A DNA stretch of 64,000 nucleotides from Viola odorata (lineage: Eukaryota > Streptophyta > Magnoliopsida > Malpighiales > Violaceae). The notes beneath the pieces are model-generated. The model saw only the letters and a list, made by a program, of their open reading frames with translations, ran no database searches and had not been told where the DNA came from. The position numbers and the translations under genes are program-made. This document shows, piece after piece, positions 1 to 11,888 of this stretch. The stretch covers positions 53,471,151 through 53,535,150 of the forward strand of contig OY829538.1 in NCBI GenBank assembly GCA_963691705.1, written 5' to 3'. Within the stretch, counting starts at the first letter, position 1. Each line of letters opens with the position of its first letter.

Positions 1-3000
1 CACACCTTGATGGCTTCGTATCTCTCACCAATTGCGCCACCTTTCTGTTTCTGAAACTGGATGTACCGCAAAGTGCTGGCCAAGAAAGCATCGGCTGCAG
101 GATCTGCTGTATTAGACTCACTCTGCATCTCAGTTGTAATCAATTCAATCAGGCTCTGGATGTCAGCGACAGAGATCTTTGGGTTTCCTTTCTCAAGGAA
201 ATATAGGTGCCTTCAAATTAAATGAGTCAGGATTGCACTTCGCAAAAGATCTGAAGAGACGTCAAAGAAATGGACAACTAATGAGTTTCAACACAATCAG
301 AGCTGTAAGAATTACTTATTCAGAATCTCAACAAAGAGTGTCACTGATCCAGTGCTGCCCCGTGCTGCACTGGCCATTTTTTGAGCAGCATTTGCAATTC
401 TTAAAGCTCGTTTTAGGCAAATCAGAACCCTGGATAAAATCGGTGAATAATAGAAAAATTAATAATGATCCATGAAGGTAACTAACTAGTTTTACTAGAT
501 CAAATATTGAGGGCACGCCACCCACCTCTCTCCATCTTTGATGTCATCCTGATTGTCAACCCAAAAGAGATGTGCGCATCCATAGACAGCTCTGCACTGA
601 TCAGGCTTCTTCAAAAGTTTAGCAGAATACTGATCCAGGCAAAGATCTCATATCAGGATACCTCAATGGTATAAACATTCCACAAACTGAAAGCCATAAA
701 AAACATCAAATACTACTGTGCTTACCCCTGTAGCCTTGTGTGTTAATGTATCCCTGTTCTCAACACCGAATACATGCATCCTCTGAAGAGTACCTATAAT
801 TAATTGTAGTGCTGTCACCTGTGCTTTGGAATCCTGTTACAACAATGGGTAAGATTTTAGTGGAAATGAATTTGCAACTTGATTACTGTTTACAAAGTTT
901 AGGATCAGCTCACCGAGACTTCTTCTTCATATAATATATACGCTTGGGTGAAAAATTCATATGCAACAGGTTCTAAATCAGAGTCATTGGCAGCCTGATT
1001 ATTGAAAAAGGAGAAGGACAAAGTTAAAAGATGCAACTTCGCTAAATGGTTCTCCAACTATTGATGAGCAAATTCTATTCATAATACCTCAGCACATTCC
1101 AAGTAGAGCCGTAATGCTAGCTCAGGAGCTGAGACAGTAGACACTGCTTCAATAGTCTGAAACAGAACAGTTTTTTCATTAGCAAACAAACTAATGGATA
1201 ACTTGGACGAATTTCTAAAAACATGGTCTGGCTAGAGTTATTCTACAAGATAATCGTAACGGTTATTTTCTGTGTTACTCTTTTATAAAAAAAAGAAAAA
1301 AGTACACCTGGTTTTGAGTGGTCTGGCTAGAGTTATTCTACAAGATAATGGTTTTAGTAACAGTTCTTTTCTGTGTTACTCTTGTATACAAAAGGAAAAA
1401 AGTAGGCCTGGTTTTGAGTGTCTTTCAGTCTTGGGAATTTGGACTCCATAATCATAATTACAAAAAGTTAAAAATGAAAAAAATTACTGAGCACTCAAAA
1501 TTAGTCTGACCCATAACCAACTTTTGCCAACAATATCACAGCCAAAAAGAACATTTTATAACGTTGAAAACTTTTCTAAAAGAAAACACCTGATTCAAAA
1601 GCTGAAAAATTTTCTTTGGCGTTGATGTCTCATCTCCAAAAGGATTCTCATCTTGGCCTTGCAAGCGCTTAACTAACTGCACATGACAATGACATCATGA
1701 GTATAACTGTATAAGTTCCAAAATAGTTACTTCATCAAAAATAAATGAAACGCAGGTCGTTTTTGATCAATCTATAAAGCCTTAATTTTGCTGAGTCACT
1801 GATGACACTAGCTATTATAGTTATGCAGGCAAAAAGAAGGATTAGAAAGGGCAGCCTTCAGCTGCACACACATTAAGCCGTTTCAGTATAGTTTTCAATG
1901 ATGGTTTTCGCTCATAACGCAAGCTTGTTCTGGGAGCATGATTTTTAGAAAACCACAGGCCACCAGATAAGCTGTGAGGCCAAGGTCGATACCACTCATA
2001 GAACCTACAAAATGTAATTTCAATAACTTCAAGAGTTCATTCCGCAGAGGCACACCTTGAGAGCAGAAATGACAAAAGGAGGAACAGTGAAAGGTAGGCG
2101 CTTCGGTCCTCCAGTCATGATATGCTTCTTCACTGTACATATTATCTGCATTTTATTCCATATTAGGCATAAAAACACAAAAGTTCAAGACAATCAAAAG
2201 TGCAACACAATTGAAAGGCATGTACATGCTACAATGATTTTAAGTTCTAACATTCTGTTACATGTATGATAATACAAACAAAATTTACAGCAGTCAATCA
2301 AAGTTTTGAAGAAGCGCATTTAGCCTTAAAAAACACCACTAAAGATTCCAAAATAATTAAATACCTTGTACATTTCCTCTGGATCATCATTCTGAAGCAT
2401 TTGAATAAGACGTGCCACAGAATTCTGCTCCTCCTTGAAATCGTCCTCATCAATCTAAAAACATGAAACATTAATATGAACTTCAATAAGAAACACTATG
2501 ATGTGTATTGACAGTTTTTAGAAGCAGATATGGAGAGGAGGGAAATACATAAAACAAAATTACTACAACAAAATAGAAAATGTATTGGTGGAAGTTTCTG
2601 AAAGAAGAACATTTAAAGTTTGATGATAAGACAGACAGCAAGAAATTCCAATAACCTCTTCAGTGCTTCCATCTAGATCCTTGATGAGCCCTTTGATTAG
2701 TTCAAGTAAAGCCTCAACCTACAGCAGAGGATAAAAAGAGCCAAGTCCAGTAAAAAGGTCAGAACAAAAAAAAGTCTGGTACAAAGATTTGGATAAAGGG
2801 AGAGATGGACCTTCTCATGAGAAGAAATACGAGTATTGTTTTTCATAATACTTTGAATTATAACAGTTGCCATAATTTTACTGGTCTCATTATCAAGGTG
2901 CTCCATGACACGGGGATAGTTTGAGAGCTTCAGTGCAGTGACAATATCATTATACTTCTCCAATGGAGCACTTAAAAGTGCAACAATTTGTTTCGTGGCT

Positions 3001-5742
3001 TTGCTGTCGTCAAGCTTTCCTCTGCTAGATAGTTTCTTGACGCATGCTCCCTGAATAATAGAAGACAGTATCACTTCATTTATTACAACAATCAAAAGGG
3101 GCATCCTACTAATGCCAACATTAGTCAGCTCCAAATAAACATATAGCAATATCATTGCACTGGCGAGGAATTTTTAGATGAAGCTACTTAGTCTCAATAA
3201 CTTAAGTTGACTTTCTTGTGTTCAATATTCTTACAGTTCATTTAACAGTTTTCACTTCCTAATATTCCTATGCATCAGATAGTCAACCTTGTCCGGATGA
3301 GGGAGACAAAGTCAAAAGTAAAGTCCAACTAAATCCATGTTTATCTACCTACTTTCTACCGACAATAAAAGGATTAGAAGAAAAATGGCAGTCGTAACTA
3401 GGCTCCAATCGGGTTACTGTTTTAACCTGCAGGTTACCTACAACCTATGGGCTAACAAAAAGATGAGTACACAACATAGTAAGTTGCAATACCCAAATTG
3501 TGGTTTATCAAAGATAAAGCTTAGCAAGTAAAGCTAATGAAACACATCAGAGAACCGTCAATTACCAAAACTTGATCTGCATAATCAAGTCGATCAGGAT
3601 GAACGTGGAGGGTAAATTTAAGAAGAGATGAATATAAAGTTACAGCTCCAAATGCTGGCATGTCAACCTGTGCTTCTATGACCTACATCCACAGAACAAA
3701 AATTAGACACCACAGTATGATCTCTCTATCTTTCCCGTTTTGGTAGGTTTGAATTTGTTAGAGCAGATTTTACCTTCCCTATGGCATTGTTTAATTTTGA
3801 AAAGGCTTCCACTTGTAAAAACTCAGGCAAAACCTCTGTATTTGATGCTGCATAATTTGAAAGCCTTTCCATCAATCCAGATAATACAGTCTTGATGTCA
3901 ACAGATGGCTGAGAAACAGAGAAATGCATCAAGTGGAAAAGAATTTAGCAGATGAAATTGCTTCATACGAATATAGATAACTGGAAAAAGCAAACCGAAA
4001 ATAGATGACAAGGGCTAATGCCATACAACTGAAATCCAAGGGCTAATGCCATACAACTGAAATCCAAGTTACAAACCTGAAGCTGTGGGCAAGCACCCAA
4101 CAATATTTCAAGAGTTTGCAAGTGATACTCATCGGGAAAGACTTGAATAACGCAATCCATCAAATAAAATTGTGCAATCTCGTCTTTACAATTGACAACC
4201 TATTAAAATAATTAAGATGCCACATTAGCATGGGCTAGAAGCCATGTACACATCAAATATCGTATTTTCAGAGAACTAGATGACGGAACAGACCTGTTCA
4301 AGGACTCTGGGAAGCACCATATCTTTGTACATATCAAGGTCAATACCTTCTATCTGACTGAGGACATGCAGGTTCTTGCCAACCTAAGAAGACACCAGGT
4401 GACAAATGCTAAGCCCTTTACCACACAAAACAGTTGCAAGCACTGAAATTAACCATCTACAGGTTTTGACATTACAAGATCGCGGAGCTCGCTCCTTTCT
4501 TTCTCGCGTTTCTCCTTTTCCCGGGCAGGCCCCTGCAGACCAGAAAGCCCGATAGCATTCCTCAACTCAGGTGTCAGATAAGAGTTATGAATGATTCATA
4601 AGAAGTATAAGACCTGCATGACCAGAAATCATGCCCTCATGATATATTTTACCTGTATGACATGCAAGCATTCATTGTGGTACATGCATGCCAAACATGA
4701 GAGCAGGTAGTCATAAACATTTCAACCAACCTGATGCTGCATCCGAACCCATAGCTTGTTCATCTCTGTAAAATTCTGTAGCACAAATTCCACAGCATCC
4801 ATCACAGTGTCAGCATCCCTGCACAAATTCAAAACTCTTCAATTCAATTTGGTCCAATGCCAATTCATCAACAGTACCACAATTGGAAAATGAATCCTAT
4901 TTAAATTATGTGTTAAAAGGTTCCCAGTCCTTACCCTTCATACTCCGAACCAAGATCAGGCAATTTATCTCTACTAACTTGGGAAAGGTAACTCCTTAGG
5001 AAAAGCCCACGCACTGGATTTTGAATGCCTCGGCACATCTCAACAAGATCTTTAAGAACATCTTTAGCCGGTGCTTCTTTGGATTTAATATACACAGATC
5101 CCACAGTGCACAGCAAATACCTAAAGGAGACCATAAACTAGTTAGTTCAACATTTATACAAGATAACATCACACATGCTGTGACCTATTTAGTCAACTTA
5201 AAAAAAAAATCAAACACAGAATTTGTACTTACAATCTAGGTAGTATGTTACCAGCATGCTGCACAAGCTCATACAAATCGATAATGGAGCAGCCACGCCG
5301 CGCCTCTTCTCTGAAAAACATCTCCAACTTCCTCAATTCATCAAACGCACGCATATCTATAGCATTGAACACATGAGAAACAAACAAAATCAACTACAAT
5401 TTCGAAAAACACAAAAAAAGTAGATAAATCTAGAATTTAGATCGAATAGGAGTCATTACAAAGTTCGTAATATTTATGCGGTGAAAGCTTCGAAGTCCTC
5501 AGCTCGGACAGCATCTGCGCTGAATACTTCAACGCATCACGGAGATTATTGGAATCCTGAATAAATTAGGGCAACATAGAAGTTCAAAATTCAGTTTTCT
5601 GTGATAATTATTTCCTTAACGAGAAGTTGAGAAATGATTGTAGGGTTACCAAAGCGCGATGCATGTGGAAGGCGTTCTGTTGAAGGCCGGCAATCCCCGC
5701 CGATAGCCATTTCTCTTCGTCTTCCATTCCTTCACTGATCAT
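1..5742 (-). CDS. VPS35: VPS35 retromer core subunit, last base of stop codon cut off by window edge
   Basis: Large alpha-solenoid (HEAT-like) subunit of the retromer, which retrieves vacuolar sorting receptors from endosomes to the trans-Golgi; it scaffolds VPS26 and VPS29. The start is ATG at 5742-5740, reading [20 protein letters not shown], typical of plant VPS35. About 21 coding exons can be followed on GT-AG borders, e.g. 5742-5650, 5556-5460, 5356-5233, 5121-4935, 4818-4731, about 3910-3771, 3052-2812, 1679-1592, 435-330 and 207-1. The VPS26-binding PRLYLL motif spans the junction at 5233/5121. Other landmarks are [33 protein letters not shown] and [11 protein letters not shown]. The protein ends [17 protein letters not shown], after which bases 2-1 give TG, so the stop (probably TGA) is split by the window edge. 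The coding frame looks intact and I infer a functional gene of roughly the family's usual 790 residues. Confidence 0.96.
1222..1420. repeat. Imperfect tandem duplication (about 100 bp x2) in a VPS35 intron
   Basis: Two adjacent copies begin with GGTCTGGCTAGAGTTATTCT and end with CTGGTTTTGAGTG. They are diverged at several positions and by small indels. They lie wholly inside an intron and leave the exons untouched. Confidence 0.85.
4010..4065. repeat. Perfect 28-bp tandem duplication in a VPS35 intron
   Basis: The 28-bp unit starting AAGGGCTAATGCC occurs twice head to tail with no mismatch, just downstream (minus sense) of the exon that ends with the residues CPQLQ. The two copies are identical, so the duplication is recent or conserved by chance. 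Confidence 0.9.
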
Positions 5743-6837
5743 TGCTTCTTTCTTCTCTCGTCAAAACGATCTTGGTCGTTGTTATCGAGGTTGCGTTTTG
5801 ACTTTGCTTGATTTTGAGGTTGAAGAAGAAGCTCTCTTCTCAACTGCCTGTCAAGTGCCTCTCCGCCTTGTTTCTGGTGTGATCAACCACAACTTAGCTC
5901 TGTTTGGAACCAAGAGTTGATCTAATCGGCGCCGTTAAAATTCGTCGATCTGATGGTGGGTCTTATGTGTTGCTACTTGCTGTTAGTTATGAGAATTTCA
6001 GCCAATGAAATGTGGAAGGTTTGCCACGTTAATTACAACTTAGTTTTTTTCTTACAAAATATGAAATGAAAAAGACACGCAACTTCCAATTTTATAGCCT
6101 AATTATTTTTTGGAACAACTTATTCACCAAATTTCTCAAAATTATTATGCTAAAAAAAATATTCACAATTAGACGCATTAACTACCCTGATCAATTTTAA
6201 CATTAATTTGAACTAAAATTGGCCAAAATTTACTACAATTTCAACTTTAATATCTATATTTAAAACAATATAAAAAATATATATAAAAAAAACTAAAATA
6301 TTATCAAAATGTTTTAAAAAAATAGATTTTATTGAAAAAATTCCTACATCATTTCAAGTTGTCAATGTGCATGCATTTTATTTGTTACGTGGTTAATAGT
6401 AAAAATATTAGTAGAAATTCGAACCCAATTTAAATTTCACCCGCCTATCAATAAAAACATCATTTTGGGCCACACAAGGAGCATTCACACTTCAGTAAAG
6501 AATAAAAGTATAAATGTATTAAAAAAATTTAAAAATTGCAAAAATATAAAAAATTAAAAAAGGGTGGAATCGCTACAATTGGATCCTCATAACAATTAAC
6601 TTACTCGTAACTTTTTGATGAGATTTGCTCAATTCTATTTTTATTTTTATTGTTATTTTTAGAATTTACAAGACATAAAAATTTTAATGTATCTTTTTTT
6701 TCATTATGTCTTAGATTTTTCAAATATTTTTTTTCTTAATTTTAAATATTTTTATTTTTTATGGCTTAAATATATTTAATATCAAGATACGAATGAGACC
6801 CATGCAGCTTGATATTATTATTATTTTTTAAATATTA
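5743..6837. other. VPS35 5' flank and AT-rich spacer
   Basis: The first 150-200 bases upstream of the VPS35 start are pyrimidine-rich and probably hold its 5' UTR and promoter. From about 6050 the sequence is very AT-rich with no coding potential I can support. It contains the left arm of an old inverted repeat (about 6190-6330) whose partner lies beyond MLE1. Confidence 0.6.
6190..6330. repeat. Left arm of a degraded inverted repeat flanking MLE1
   Basis: The stretch containing TTTTAACATTAATTTGAACT followed by AAAATTGG reappears as its reverse complement at about 11995-12128. Similarity continues through the AAAATATTATCAAAAT stretch. MLE1 lies between the two arms, so it probably inserted into an older inverted-repeat element. 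Confidence 0.65.
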
Positions 6838-7175
6838 CTCCATCCAGCATTTATTGAATGACGTTTTGGCTCAATTTGCTTGGTCCAAAACACTTGACGC
6901 CCTTACCTTCCTAAGGTTGATGTCTACTGTGCTTGACGATATTACCCATGTCCATCTCCAAACCAAACTTCTCTCTCTCTTCGTCTACCATTTTTTTACC
7001 TTCTTACTTTCGATTTCAAATTTGGGGGGTTTTGCGAGGGAAATTTGTAATTACTTGGGTGGGAAATAGAAAAGCAGGCAGTTGTCATCTTCCTCATCCA
7101 TTTTCTACTCCTTCCCTGCAAAATAAAGTTCTTCCAATCGAAACAAATTTAGTTTCAACGATTGTGAATTAGAAG

Positions 7176-7628
7176 ATGGAGAGCATTGACTACTGGGATG
7201 ATTTTCAATTCGACAACTTCGGTGCATTTGACGATTCCATGAACATGGTCGTCAATGATTCAATTGAAATTTGGGAAGAGGCGGAGGATGCAACGATAGA
7301 GGTCTCCGGTGAGGACATGAATATGATGGTGCTAGATACATATGATAATGAGAAGACAATTTCAAGTACAAATGTTGTGCTTTCATGCTTGGGGCGAAGG
7401 ATGATGGTGACCTTACAGGATGATGCTCATGTTGTTGCTGCTGTTATTAATGATTCAGACCTTACTGAACCTTGTGGTGAAGAGAAGCGGTTGGTAACGA
7501 CTACCATGGGAGCCAGAGACTTTGACCTGAACAAGTTGTCAATAAGAGGTATGTACAAATTTGATGATCTAGAGCGAGAAGACAGTTTCATTGAAATGTT
7601 GTGTTTGCTGCTACCAGACTTCTACTGA
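7176..7628 (+). CDS. MLE1 ORF3: acidic 150-aa protein of unknown function, convergent to the transposase
   Basis: Uninterrupted 150-codon frame about 340 bp from the left end of MLE1, on the strand opposite the transposase. The protein is strongly acidic and starts MESIDYWDDFQFDNFGAF. Near the C-terminus it has ARDFDLNKLS, and it ends EMLCLLLPDFY. The start region resembles the first exon of the MLE1 transposase on the other end (MEDIEFDHFNF at about 11497), in both protein and DNA. A similarly placed ORF in MLE2 (24726-25268) is also acidic and carries a DLNKPP motif. I do not recognise a domain. It may be an element-encoded accessory protein or a captured host fragment. The intact frame in an element with a broken transposase is notable but could be chance over 150 codons. 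Confidence 0.55.
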   Translation: MESIDYWDDFQFDNFGAFDDSMNMVVNDSIEIWEEAEDATIEVSGEDMNMMVLDTYDNEKTISSTNVVLSCLGRRMMVTLQDDAHVVAAVINDSDLTEPCGEEKRLVTTTMGARDFDLNKLSIRGMYKFDDLEREDSFIEMLCLLLPDFY

Positions 7629-8069
7629 TCAATCTATAGGAGTGTTTTGATTTTTGTATGTTGTTGAAGAATTATGCTGGCCAATTTAGGGAGGCCATTG
7701 TATGAGGATGGGCATCCCCTTTTGAATACTTATGCCTCCTCAGTTAGAACCGTGTTCTTTATTTTTGATTAAATCAGTAGGGTGTTTCTTATTTTGTTCA
7801 AACCCTACTACATTTTCATCATTTATCCAATAATGGTGGATGTTGATTAAAACAGTCTCAAGATAAGAACAGTCATGACATCCAAATTCAAACCAAATTT
7901 ATGAAGCATACGACAAAATGTAGGAACATAACTTAACCATAAAACCAAACCACCATTCATTAAACTTACTAAATGAAAAGATATAAATAAAACAATGATA
8001 GTGAGACAAGGAAGACAAAAACTAGACAGAGACAAAGTCCCAACATACTACAAACACACATAAACTAAT

Positions 8070-8426
8070 CTAATCATCGGTGGGAATCCTAGGCAAGGCA
8101 TAGGTAAACCTATTCATCTTAGTAACAACGTCCCTCACATTTCCCACTGCCATCTGAAGGACAAAACACTTCTGGTTTAATTGAGTAACTGTCATAGAGA
8201 GGTGCAGGATACACTCAGATAAGGTTTCAACAATCTCGAAGGCTTCATTATCATTAGATATGACATCATCCTTCCTCTGCTTCAGATCCTCAACTATCTC
8301 ATCTAGACGGTTGATGTCGTTGTTTGTTTGTAGCACTTTGTGCTCAAACTGCACAATGTCATCTTGAAGGTGGTCGCTGACTACTCCCACTGAGTGCATA
8401 AGTGCTCTTTTTTCTTCCAAATTCAT
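8070..8426 (-). CDS. MLE1 ORF2: small coiled-coil accessory protein (118 aa)
   Basis: Complete frame from ATG at 8426 to the stop at 8070, placed downstream of the transposase on the same strand. I chose the internal ATG (protein MNLEEKRALMHSVGVVSDHL) rather than the upstream ATG at 8582, because a good 3' splice site (TTTGTCTCGCAG) lies about 16 nt before it and the homologue in MLE3 starts the same way. Residues 15-60 are a charged amphipathic helix with LQTNNDINRLDEIVEDLK, and a second helix contains VTQLNQKCFVLQ. The protein ends in a short proline-containing tail, LPRIPTDD. It aligns over most of its length with the MLE3 product at 56808-57191 (shared HL..D.VQ.E...LQT..DI..L pattern). 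No known domain is recognised. The role is unknown; I infer an element-encoded partner or regulator. Confidence 0.68.
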   Translation of the reverse strand: MNLEEKRALMHSVGVVSDHLQDDIVQFEHKVLQTNNDINRLDEIVEDLKQRKDDVISNDNEAFEIVETLSECILHLSMTVTQLNQKCFVLQMAVGNVRDVVTKMNRFTYALPRIPTDD

Positions 8427-8554
8427 GGTTAAGAAGCTGCGAGACAAATAAAACAAGCACACAAGAAAATGAGGGAAGATAAAGGAGCAGAGGAGAAAAA
8501 GATTATCATAGGAGAAAAAAATGAGCAGAGTGGAGATTAGGGTTAAGAAGATTA

Positions 8555-8575
8555 AGGTTAATATAGTGGATTGAA
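8555..8575 (-). promoter_or_regulatory. TATA-like box upstream of MLE1 ORF2
   Basis: On the minus strand the sequence CCACTATATTAACC (core at 8561-8566) lies about 135 nt upstream of the ORF2 start, with a pyrimidine-rich leader and a 3' splice site between them. It suggests that ORF2 has its own promoter separate from the transposase, as in MLE3. Confidence 0.4.
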
Positions 8576-9359
8576 CAGGCATCGTTGCGCCTTGAACCTA
8601 GTCTAATTTTGGTAACACGATAAGTTTCAAACAGTTCAAAATTGGGAAGATAAAAAGGTTGACGGAATTGGAATCATTTAGGAGTCTTATTAGTTGATTG
8701 TGTGGTAAGATTTTTTACATGAATCCTACCAACTATGCCTACTACATGTAAAGAAGAGAAAGCATGGTGATACCAAGAGAAGCCTACTCCATAGCCACAC
8801 ATAACTACACAAAAATATTAGAATGACTACTTAAAACAGAAGAATGACCATAGAAAATAGAAGAATGACCAGAGAAAACAGAAGATTGACTACAAAAAAT
8901 AAACACAACCACTTTGGTTAAAAGTTGACCCAAAATCTACTATATCTTATAAACATTTGCACACTCCTCTCTTTTTCATATTCTCTGTACAAAATATGTC
9001 ATATCCACAAAGCAGAGCATACTCTGTTTGAAGTTCCAACTATCTTATGTGAACACAGCAACAAACAGAGGTTACTCTACCAACAATATTTACCCAAAAT
9101 TATCACAATTCACCCATGGTCAATAAAATACAAGCTGTCCTAACAAAATAATAAATCATCCATGCCCAAAAAATTAATGATTCCATCATGGTCTTCCAAT
9201 CAAACACCCAATGTGCACCAAGAAGACATCATCAACTATGCCAAGTTACCTGGAACCCAAAAGTATAAGTAATGTGAACATGACATACCTACACAGACTA
9301 GGTTTAATGAAAACAATTACAATCACAAGTATGAAATGACTTACGTGGTTATTGAGGAA

Positions 9360-11516
9360 GATGAGCAGCAGGTATTGCAATGACTGATGGATCACATGAC
9401 ATAGTAGATGGTAACAACCCAATCCGAGCTAAACATGCATTTTTCATGTGAGGAATTCTATAATTATTGGAACCCAAAGTTTTCAGTATTTCTATCATGC
9501 AAGACTAGAGAGTTATAAAAATCTTGTTTGCTTTTTGATGAAAAAACTGAAAGAAAGACTTCTTAACAACTTCCACCAAATAACTTACATTCCTTGCACA
9601 CTCTTTCACTTACAATGATTGAATGGCTCTAAAAAAAAACTCAAGTTCAAGCACATTTAAGTCAGGAAAATTAGGAGGCTGACATAGTAATCTAATATCC
9701 AATCCTACCTGCTCAACTGCATCAGAAAAAATAATATCACTCTCATGAATGTGTATTTTTGCATTATCCTGCTGGATGATAATTGGATCCATAATGCTAT
9801 CCCTAGGCCATTTCTCTTTTATGACAGGTAACACATAATCAATCATGTATTGCCTAATAACTTTCCTATCTATTTTAGGAATTGGCTTCAATTCTAAAGT
9901 TTCAGCTACCCTATTTGCATTAGACCTGATGACATCAACCTCTAAAACCAATGGAAATACACCTATCCTACCATCAAAAGTACAATTCCCATCAGGGTCA
10001 TACCTTGGCCTCGCAATAGCTGCAAGAAATATAATTTTAGGGATAAAGTTAGTGTTTTTGCAAGTTCTTACAGGTTCATCTTCATCTGGTATAAGGTAAT
10101 ATATACGACTAGGCACGGTGCGGTTCGGTTCGGGTTTGGACAGAACCAGAACCAGAACCAGAACCAGAGTTTAGAACCAGTTCGGTTCGGTTCGGTTCGG
10201 GTAATTGTATTTTAAAGCTAGAACAAAACCGCACCAGAACCATCTGGTTCCGGGTTGTTTCGGTGAAATTTCTGAATGTTTCTAATTAGTCTCATGGTTC
10301 CAAAATTTAACAAGAAAAGGAAAAAATATTAATAAAAACTCAAATAAATGAGCTGAACTTATGTCTCACATCGCATAAATTCGCATTACCTTGCCAAAAT
10401 ACAAGTTCACTCAAAGATGCTAACAAAAGTTAACAAACTGTAGCTACTAAAAGAAATGATAACATATATTATAAATATGAATATATATTATTATATAATA
10501 TTTCGGGTAAACCGAGTTGTATGATATATAGAACCAGAACAAAATCATTTATTTCTGAACGGTTCTGGTTCCACTATTTTTTGACTTAAAACCCGAACCA
10601 AACTGTCCCGGTTCGGGGAATCAGTTCACATTTCTGATTTTTTACCCAACCCTAGTAGTATGTCTGTTTCTTCTTGGACATCTGGAACCATTTCTCATCG
10701 ATGTGGACCATATTTTCCATCTCAGAGAAGGCAGGGGCTGCTAGAGGTGCGCCTGGATCGAGCATTGATAAATAATGTCTTATCCTTTGCAAACGATTTC
10801 CTTCTGTCAGTAATGGCTTCATATGATTACTGTGGCGCCTCAATTCTCCACATTTCAATTTCGAAATGAGAGAGGTTTTTGAAACACCTAAAACACAAGC
10901 AAGAGACCTTAGAGTTGATCTTCCCCAAAGAGAAATCTCTATAATCCTCTGCATATCAAATTCAATCCTTTTTCTACCACCATTTTTCACTCTGTTTAGA
11001 GAAACATTGTGATTGCCAGAGTCTTTTTCCCTTTTCCATAGTCATTGTATTGATCAGATTTTCACATTGAACAAGTTTGCCACTCTTGGGTTGACGTTTT
11101 CTTCAGCTTCCCATCCACACTCTTCTGAATGAGCATTTCATAGGCTAAGAGTTTGTCCTTATTACTGAGCTCTCTTCTGCCTGGTTTTGGACCTATCGAT
11201 AACACAAGACAACATCATAAGAACAAGGAACTTTTAAAAAATAATAGAAAGATGAAAGAGCATAACCTTGATCACCAATCTCGGGTTTTGGGTCAATATT
11301 TAGGTATGGTGTTTCTTGTGAAACATCAGCTCCTTCGACTGACTCTGTGGGTAGTTCTGCTGCAACGCCATCAGAGCGTGGATAGTATTCACTCCCTTCC
11401 GCATCTGGGTAAAGCTCTTCGTCTCTAACAATGGTAGGGTTTACTAGAATTGATAGGTAATAAACGAAATTGAAATGATCAAATTCAATGTCCTCCATTA
11501 CTTTTAATGCAAACAA
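9360..11516 (-). pseudogene. MLE1 mariner-like transposase, broken
   Basis: DD39D-type plant mariner transposase. Exon 1 (from ATG at about 11497, MEDIEFDHFNF) ends at a GT donor near 11267, and exon 2 resumes near 11187. The helix-turn-helix region is recognisable (GRSTLRSLACVLGVSKTSL). The first catalytic block is HIDEKWF at about 10690. The gene is then split by the element at 10110-10654 and resumes with YLIPDEDEPVRTCKNTNFIP. The second catalytic block is IIIQQDNAK. The third reads NVLELEFF, so the expected Asp is Glu, with spacing still 39. Frameshifts and stops occur in the N-terminal part and after AIQSL, where the C-terminal region continues in other frames to about 9360. It cannot encode an active enzyme. 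Confidence 0.9.
10110..10654. mobile_element. Small hAT-like non-autonomous element nested in the MLE1 transposase
   Basis: A 545-bp insert splits the transposase exactly after the residues QTYY. Its ends read TAGGCACGGTGCGGTTCGG on the left and, as reverse complement, TAGGGTTGGGTAAAAAATC on the right. Both subterminal regions are rich in CGGTTCGG and GAACCA repeats. The interior is AT-rich without coding capacity. TAGGG-type ends plus short repeated subterminal motifs resemble the two larger hAT elements in this window. I could not find a clean 8-bp target duplication, because the flanks ATATACGA and TAGTATGT have diverged. Confidence 0.65.
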
Positions 11517-11888
11517 AGCTCTTCAGATTTCACGTTTGGAAGACTATACTTTGTGGAATTTCGGAGTTAATGAGAGAAACTCTTGGGAGAGAACTTAAAC
11601 TTTGAGCGTTTAAATTTTAAATTCTCCCAAATAATTGGCAGAAAATGAAAATGAAAATAGAGTTGCAGCTTCAAATGTTTGCTTGGATATTGACGGCAAA
11701 ATGAAAAATCAAAATGGCAATGGACCCGGTTCAAGAAATAATTAAAAAAACCGGGATGGACCGGCCCAGACAGAATGGTAAATAAGTCAAAGATAGAGGG
11801 GCACGCTGGTTATAGAACATGGCAACCAATGGCTGCCTTAATCCATGTGCCTGGCTTCCAAACGCCATTCTTTGGAAGCTGGAGGGAG

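Larger units (their letters stand above)
6838..11888 (-). mobile_element. MLE1: mariner-like DNA transposon, about 5.05 kb, non-functional transposase
   Basis: The element is bounded by TA dinucleotides (6836-6837 and 11889-11890) and by terminal inverted repeats. The left end reads CTCCATCCAGC and the right end, as reverse complement, CTCCCTCCAGC; both continue into a diverged arm containing ACG/GCGTTTTGG-like sequence. Cargo, read from the right end on the minus strand, is a split transposase pseudogene (11516-9360) and then a small coiled-coil gene (8426-8070). A third ORF on the plus strand (7176-7628) starts from the left end and converges on them. A 545-bp hAT-like element (10110-10654) interrupts the transposase. 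Plant MLEs normally have TA duplications and CTCCCTCC ends, which fits. Confidence 0.88.
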
